A DNA stretch of 7,547 nucleotides from Gemmatimonadaceae bacterium. GTDB taxonomy: Bacteria; Gemmatimonadota; Gemmatimonadetes; Gemmatimonadales; Gemmatimonadaceae. Under the pieces are notes generated by a model. It did not search any database. It saw only the letters and a list, made by a program, of their open reading frames with translations, and had not been told where the DNA came from. Location: the NCBI GenBank assembly GCA_025453855.1, contig JALOPO010000228.1, positions 1-7,547 of the forward strand, written 5' to 3'. Made by a program: the position numbers and the translations under genes. Positions 5,393-7,547 of this stretch are shown one piece after another; positions within the stretch are counted from its first letter, which is position 1; each line of letters begins with the position of its first letter.

Positions 5393-6177
5393 GGCCGATC
5401 GCGGCGGAGCAGCCGTCGCCACAGCCGCCCCGAGGCGCCGCGCGAATCGCCGAGCACCGGCACCATCGCCAGCCACGCGTCGTCGGCGGCGTGGAAGGCG
5501 CGCCCGACCTGCCGAGTCCAGTCGCGCCACCGGGCGTAGCGATGATCGCCCGCGTCGCTCGTGACGTGCGCGGCCGCCACCTCGAGCCGGGCGAGCTGCG
5601 CCGCGTACGGCGCCGCCACCTCCTCCAGCTCCGCGTGCAGCGCCCGCTGGTCCGCCCCTTCCCGCGGATGCCGCGCCTGCGCGAAGGCCACCAGCGTGTG
5701 CTCGGCGTGCGCGCGAAGGCGCGCCGCGTCGAAGGCGCCGAGCTGCGTGGCGACGGTCCGCGTCTCCTCGGCCACGCCGCGTGCGACCAGCAGCGCATCG
5801 AACCAGCGATCGTGATCCGAGCCCGGTGCGCTCCGCTCGCTCCCGAAGCCGCGCAGCGAGAGCGTCTGCTCGGGAAAGGCGCACACCGCCGCCTCGAGTC
5901 GCGCGGCGAGCCCCGCGAGATGCGGCGCGTCGCGCAGCTCGAGCACGTCGCCCGCGGTCACGTGCAGCGCGAGCACGGCGCCGTCCCACGTCGCACCATC
6001 GAGTTCGCCGAGCGCGACCACCACCAGCCGTGCGCGCGGTTCGAGGAGCGCGAGCTGCACGGCGTCGTCGATCAGGGCGACGCGCGCCGCTCCCGCGAGC
6101 TCCTCGCCGCGCCAGAGCGCCTGCACCCGCACGTCGAGCGCGGGAACGTCGCCCTCGATGCGCGGTGCGCGACTCAC
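5389..6177 (-). CDS. Hypothetical protein, 262 residues
   Basis: The GTG start at 6177 overlaps the stop of the upstream phosphatase gene by 4 nt (GTGA), and the stop at 5389 overlaps the acpS start in the same way, so the reading frame is well fixed. I recognise no family. Residues 1-80 alternate short hydrophobic stretches typical of beta strands (for example VQLALL, RLVVVALGEL, AVLALHVTAGDVLEL), followed by a helix HLAGLAARLEAAVCAF (86-101). This could be a small beta-barrel or PH-like fold, which is inference only. The second half (about 120-262) looks helical, rich in Ala, Arg, His and Glu, with several Trp (W125, then W-R-DW near 220). There is no signal peptide or clear membrane segment, so it is probably cytoplasmic. 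Its placement between a HAD phosphatase and acpS gives little functional hint. Confidence 0.85.
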   Translation of the reverse strand: MSRAPRIEGDVPALDVRVQALWRGEELAGAARVALIDDAVQLALLEPRARLVVVALGELDGATWDGAVLALHVTAGDVLELRDAPHLAGLAARLEAAVCAFPEQTLSLRGFGSERSAPGSDHDRWFDALLVARGVAEETRTVATQLGAFDAARLRAHAEHTLVAFAQARHPREGADQRALHAELEEVAAPYAAQLARLEVAAAHVTSDAGDHRYARWRDWTRQVGRAFHAADDAWLAMVPVLGDSRGASGRLWRRLLRRDRP

Positions 6178-6932
6178 GCGGCGGTGCCCGGCTGCATCGT
6201 GGCCGGCGCCGTCGCGTGGCGCACGCCGCGCTCGTGCAACGGCGCGCCGCGCAGCGCGTCGAGCACGCGGGTCGTGTCGCGCAGGTCGGCGAAGACGGCG
6301 ACCGGGTCGTGCGGCAGGAGCTCGTCGGCGCCGTAGCGCCCCGTCTCGACGCCGATCGCGCGCGCGCCGATCGACCGGCCGCAGGTGAGGTCGTTGGGCG
6401 TGTCGCCGATGATCACCAGTCGCGCGCCATCGATCGACGGATCGATCGTCGCCTGCGCGCGCGCGAGCGCCACCGGCGGCAGCCCCGGACGCTCGTGATG
6501 GTCGCTCCCGAACGCGCCGATCACGAAGCGTGACGGCTCGAGCCCGACCGCGCGCAGCTTGAGCGCCGCGCCTTCGGCGATGTTGCCGGTGAGGAGGCCG
6601 AGCACCAGCGCATCGTCGCGCTCCACGGCGTCGAGCAGCGCCGGCACGCCGGGAAGGAGCTCCACGGTCGCCGCATTCGCGAGCTCGCCCGCCAGGAGCT
6701 CCGTGTAGCGCGCGAGCACCGCCGCCATGCCGGCGCTGATCTCGTCGTCGGGGATCCCGGCGCGCGTCATGAGCTCGCGCACGATCTGCGGATCGGTCTT
6801 GCCGTCGAAGCGGTGGTCGGCGGGGCCGCGCGTGCCGAACACCGTCTCGAGCGCGGCGCCGATGCTCCGCGCGCCGGCACCGTGCGCGCGCAGCAGCGTG
6901 CCGTCGATGTCGAAGAGCGCGACGACCGTCAT
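6174..6932 (-). CDS. HAD-superfamily hydrolase, phosphoglycolate-phosphatase-like
   Basis: 252 residues. ATG at 6932 overlaps the stop of the transporter gene (ATGA), and the product then starts directly with the HAD motif, so a longer upstream open frame was discarded. Motif I is DIDGT (8-12), with D8 the expected nucleophile and D10 the acid/base. Motif II is LLTGN (113-117, T115). Motif IV is GDTPNDL (176-182). The region around 143-150 (SDHHERPG) holds the motif III position, with Arg rather than the usual Lys. The cap-domain sequence FDGKTDPQIVRELM (42-55) is typical of phosphoglycolate-phosphatase/PGMB-type subfamily I enzymes. It is probably a cytoplasmic phosphomonoesterase with an unknown small-molecule substrate. 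The last 20 residues or so (from about 233) look like an unstructured tail. Family confidence is high; substrate is not predictable. Confidence 0.92.
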   Translation of the reverse strand: MTVVALFDIDGTLLRAHGAGARSIGAALETVFGTRGPADHRFDGKTDPQIVRELMTRAGIPDDEISAGMAAVLARYTELLAGELANAATVELLPGVPALLDAVERDDALVLGLLTGNIAEGAALKLRAVGLEPSRFVIGAFGSDHHERPGLPPVALARAQATIDPSIDGARLVIIGDTPNDLTCGRSIGARAIGVETGRYGADELLPHDPVAVFADLRDTTRVLDALRGAPLHERGVRHATAPATMQPGTAA

Positions 6933-7547
6933 GCCGCGCGCCGCGCGAGCAGGATGCCGCCCAGGATGCCGGCGGCGCCGAGGAGCTGTGCCGCGGTCGG
7001 CGTGTCGTGCTGCAGCTGCCAGGCGACGAGGAGCGCCACGAAGGGCTGCAGGTTGGCGTACATGCTCGTGCGCGTGGGGCCGAGCTGGCGCAGGCCGCGG
7101 TAGTAGATCACGTACGCGATCCCCATCGCCCCCACCCCCGCGTACGCGATCGCGCCCCACGTGCCGCCGTCGAGCGCGTGCCACGGGGTGCGCGCGATCG
7201 ACGGTGCCGCGAGCGCGAGCATCGGCACCAGCCCGCCGATCAGCGTGAGCACCGTCACCTGCAGGCCGTCGATGCGTGCCGCGAGCGGGCGCAGGAGCGT
7301 GGCGTAGATCCCCCACGTGAGGCAGGCCGCGGCCACCAAGACGTTGCCGAGCACCGTCCCGGGGCGCGCCGCCTGCACGCCGTCGCCGAGCATGACCATG
7401 GCCACCCCCGCGATCGAGCAGGCGACGCCCACCACGAGCTGACGCGACAGGCGCTCGGTGCGCAGCGCCCAGCCGATGATCGCCAGCACCGCCGGCGAGG
7501 CGGCGAGGATCAGCGAGGCGGAGCCGCCGCGCGTGCGCGGCACGCCG
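6929..7547 (-). CDS. EamA/DMT-family transporter, N-terminus outside the window
   Basis: The frame is open at the right edge and ends with TGA at 6929; about 205 residues are inside the window. The family is usually near 290 residues (ten membrane helices in two EamA repeats), so roughly 85-90 residues are missing. The visible part begins at the end of the first repeat, with a segment like SLILAASPAVLAIIGWALRT followed by ERLSRQLVVGVACSIAGVA, the classic P-loop-to-ER pattern of EamA. The second repeat follows with about five helices, including TWGIYATLLRPL, GAMGIAYVIYYRGL and ANLQPFVALLVAW, closing with LLGAAGILGGILLARRA. Members of this inner-membrane family export or exchange metabolites; the substrate here is unknown. 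A GTG at 7543 is in frame but is not taken as the true start. The downstream phosphatase start overlaps the stop by 4 nt, implying co-translation. Confidence 0.92.
   Translation of the reverse strand, partial: GVPRTRGGSASLILAASPAVLAIIGWALRTERLSRQLVVGVACSIAGVAMVMLGDGVQAARPGTVLGNVLVAAACLTWGIYATLLRPLAARIDGLQVTVLTLIGGLVPMLALAAPSIARTPWHALDGGTWGAIAYAGVGAMGIAYVIYYRGLRQLGPTRTSMYANLQPFVALLVAWQLQHDTPTAAQLLGAAGILGGILLARRAA

Noticed and set aside
6174..7316. 380-residue version of the phosphatase starting at 7316
   Set aside because: The first 128 residues are Arg/Ala/Gly-rich sequence antiphase to the transporter gene; the HAD fold begins exactly at ATG 6932 with an ATGA overlap.

Overview
This is a high-GC (about 70 percent by eye) bacterial chromosomal window in which every gene I can support lies on the minus strand, so transcription runs from right to left. 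GTG starts and 4-nt ATGA/GTGA gene overlaps are common. The style suggests a soil or sediment bacterium, possibly Gemmatimonadota. That is only an inference from composition and gene style; there is no rRNA or other phylogenetic marker.

Right end (5077-7547): a tightly coupled run of four genes. In order of transcription they are the C-terminal two thirds of an EamA/DMT-family membrane transporter that enters from the right edge, a HAD-superfamily phosphatase, an unrecognised 262-residue protein, and acpS (holo-[acyl-carrier-protein] synthase). Each start overlaps the preceding stop by 4 nt. acpS is broken as given: the reading frame shifts at about 5280, and the segment that should carry the conserved FAAKEA motif is missing.

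Middle (1531-4931): a ferrous iron uptake operon. A perfect 17-bp Fur-type palindrome at 4915-4931 lies just upstream of feoA. Then follow feoB (GTPase plus permease), a 64-residue Cys-rich single-pass membrane protein of the FeoB-associated kind, and a secreted 208-residue protein with four cysteines and no recognised function. A strong hairpin at 1475-1509 follows the last gene. FeoA/FeoB would import Fe(II) under iron limitation; the two small downstream proteins are candidate accessory factors.

Gene-free stretch (646-1530): this holds an unusual foldback structure of about 554 bp (907-1460). Its two arms are imperfect inverted repeats around a centre near 1194-1195. The left arm carries an exact 66-bp tandem duplication (919-984, 985-1050), and the right arm carries two inverted, diverged counterparts. 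I see no protein gene in it. A MITE-like or otherwise mobile/structured intergenic repeat is the best guess.

Left end (1-645): the N-terminal 215 residues of an outer-membrane-type lipoprotein with weak resemblance to PhoX/DUF839-like secreted phosphatases, running off the left edge.
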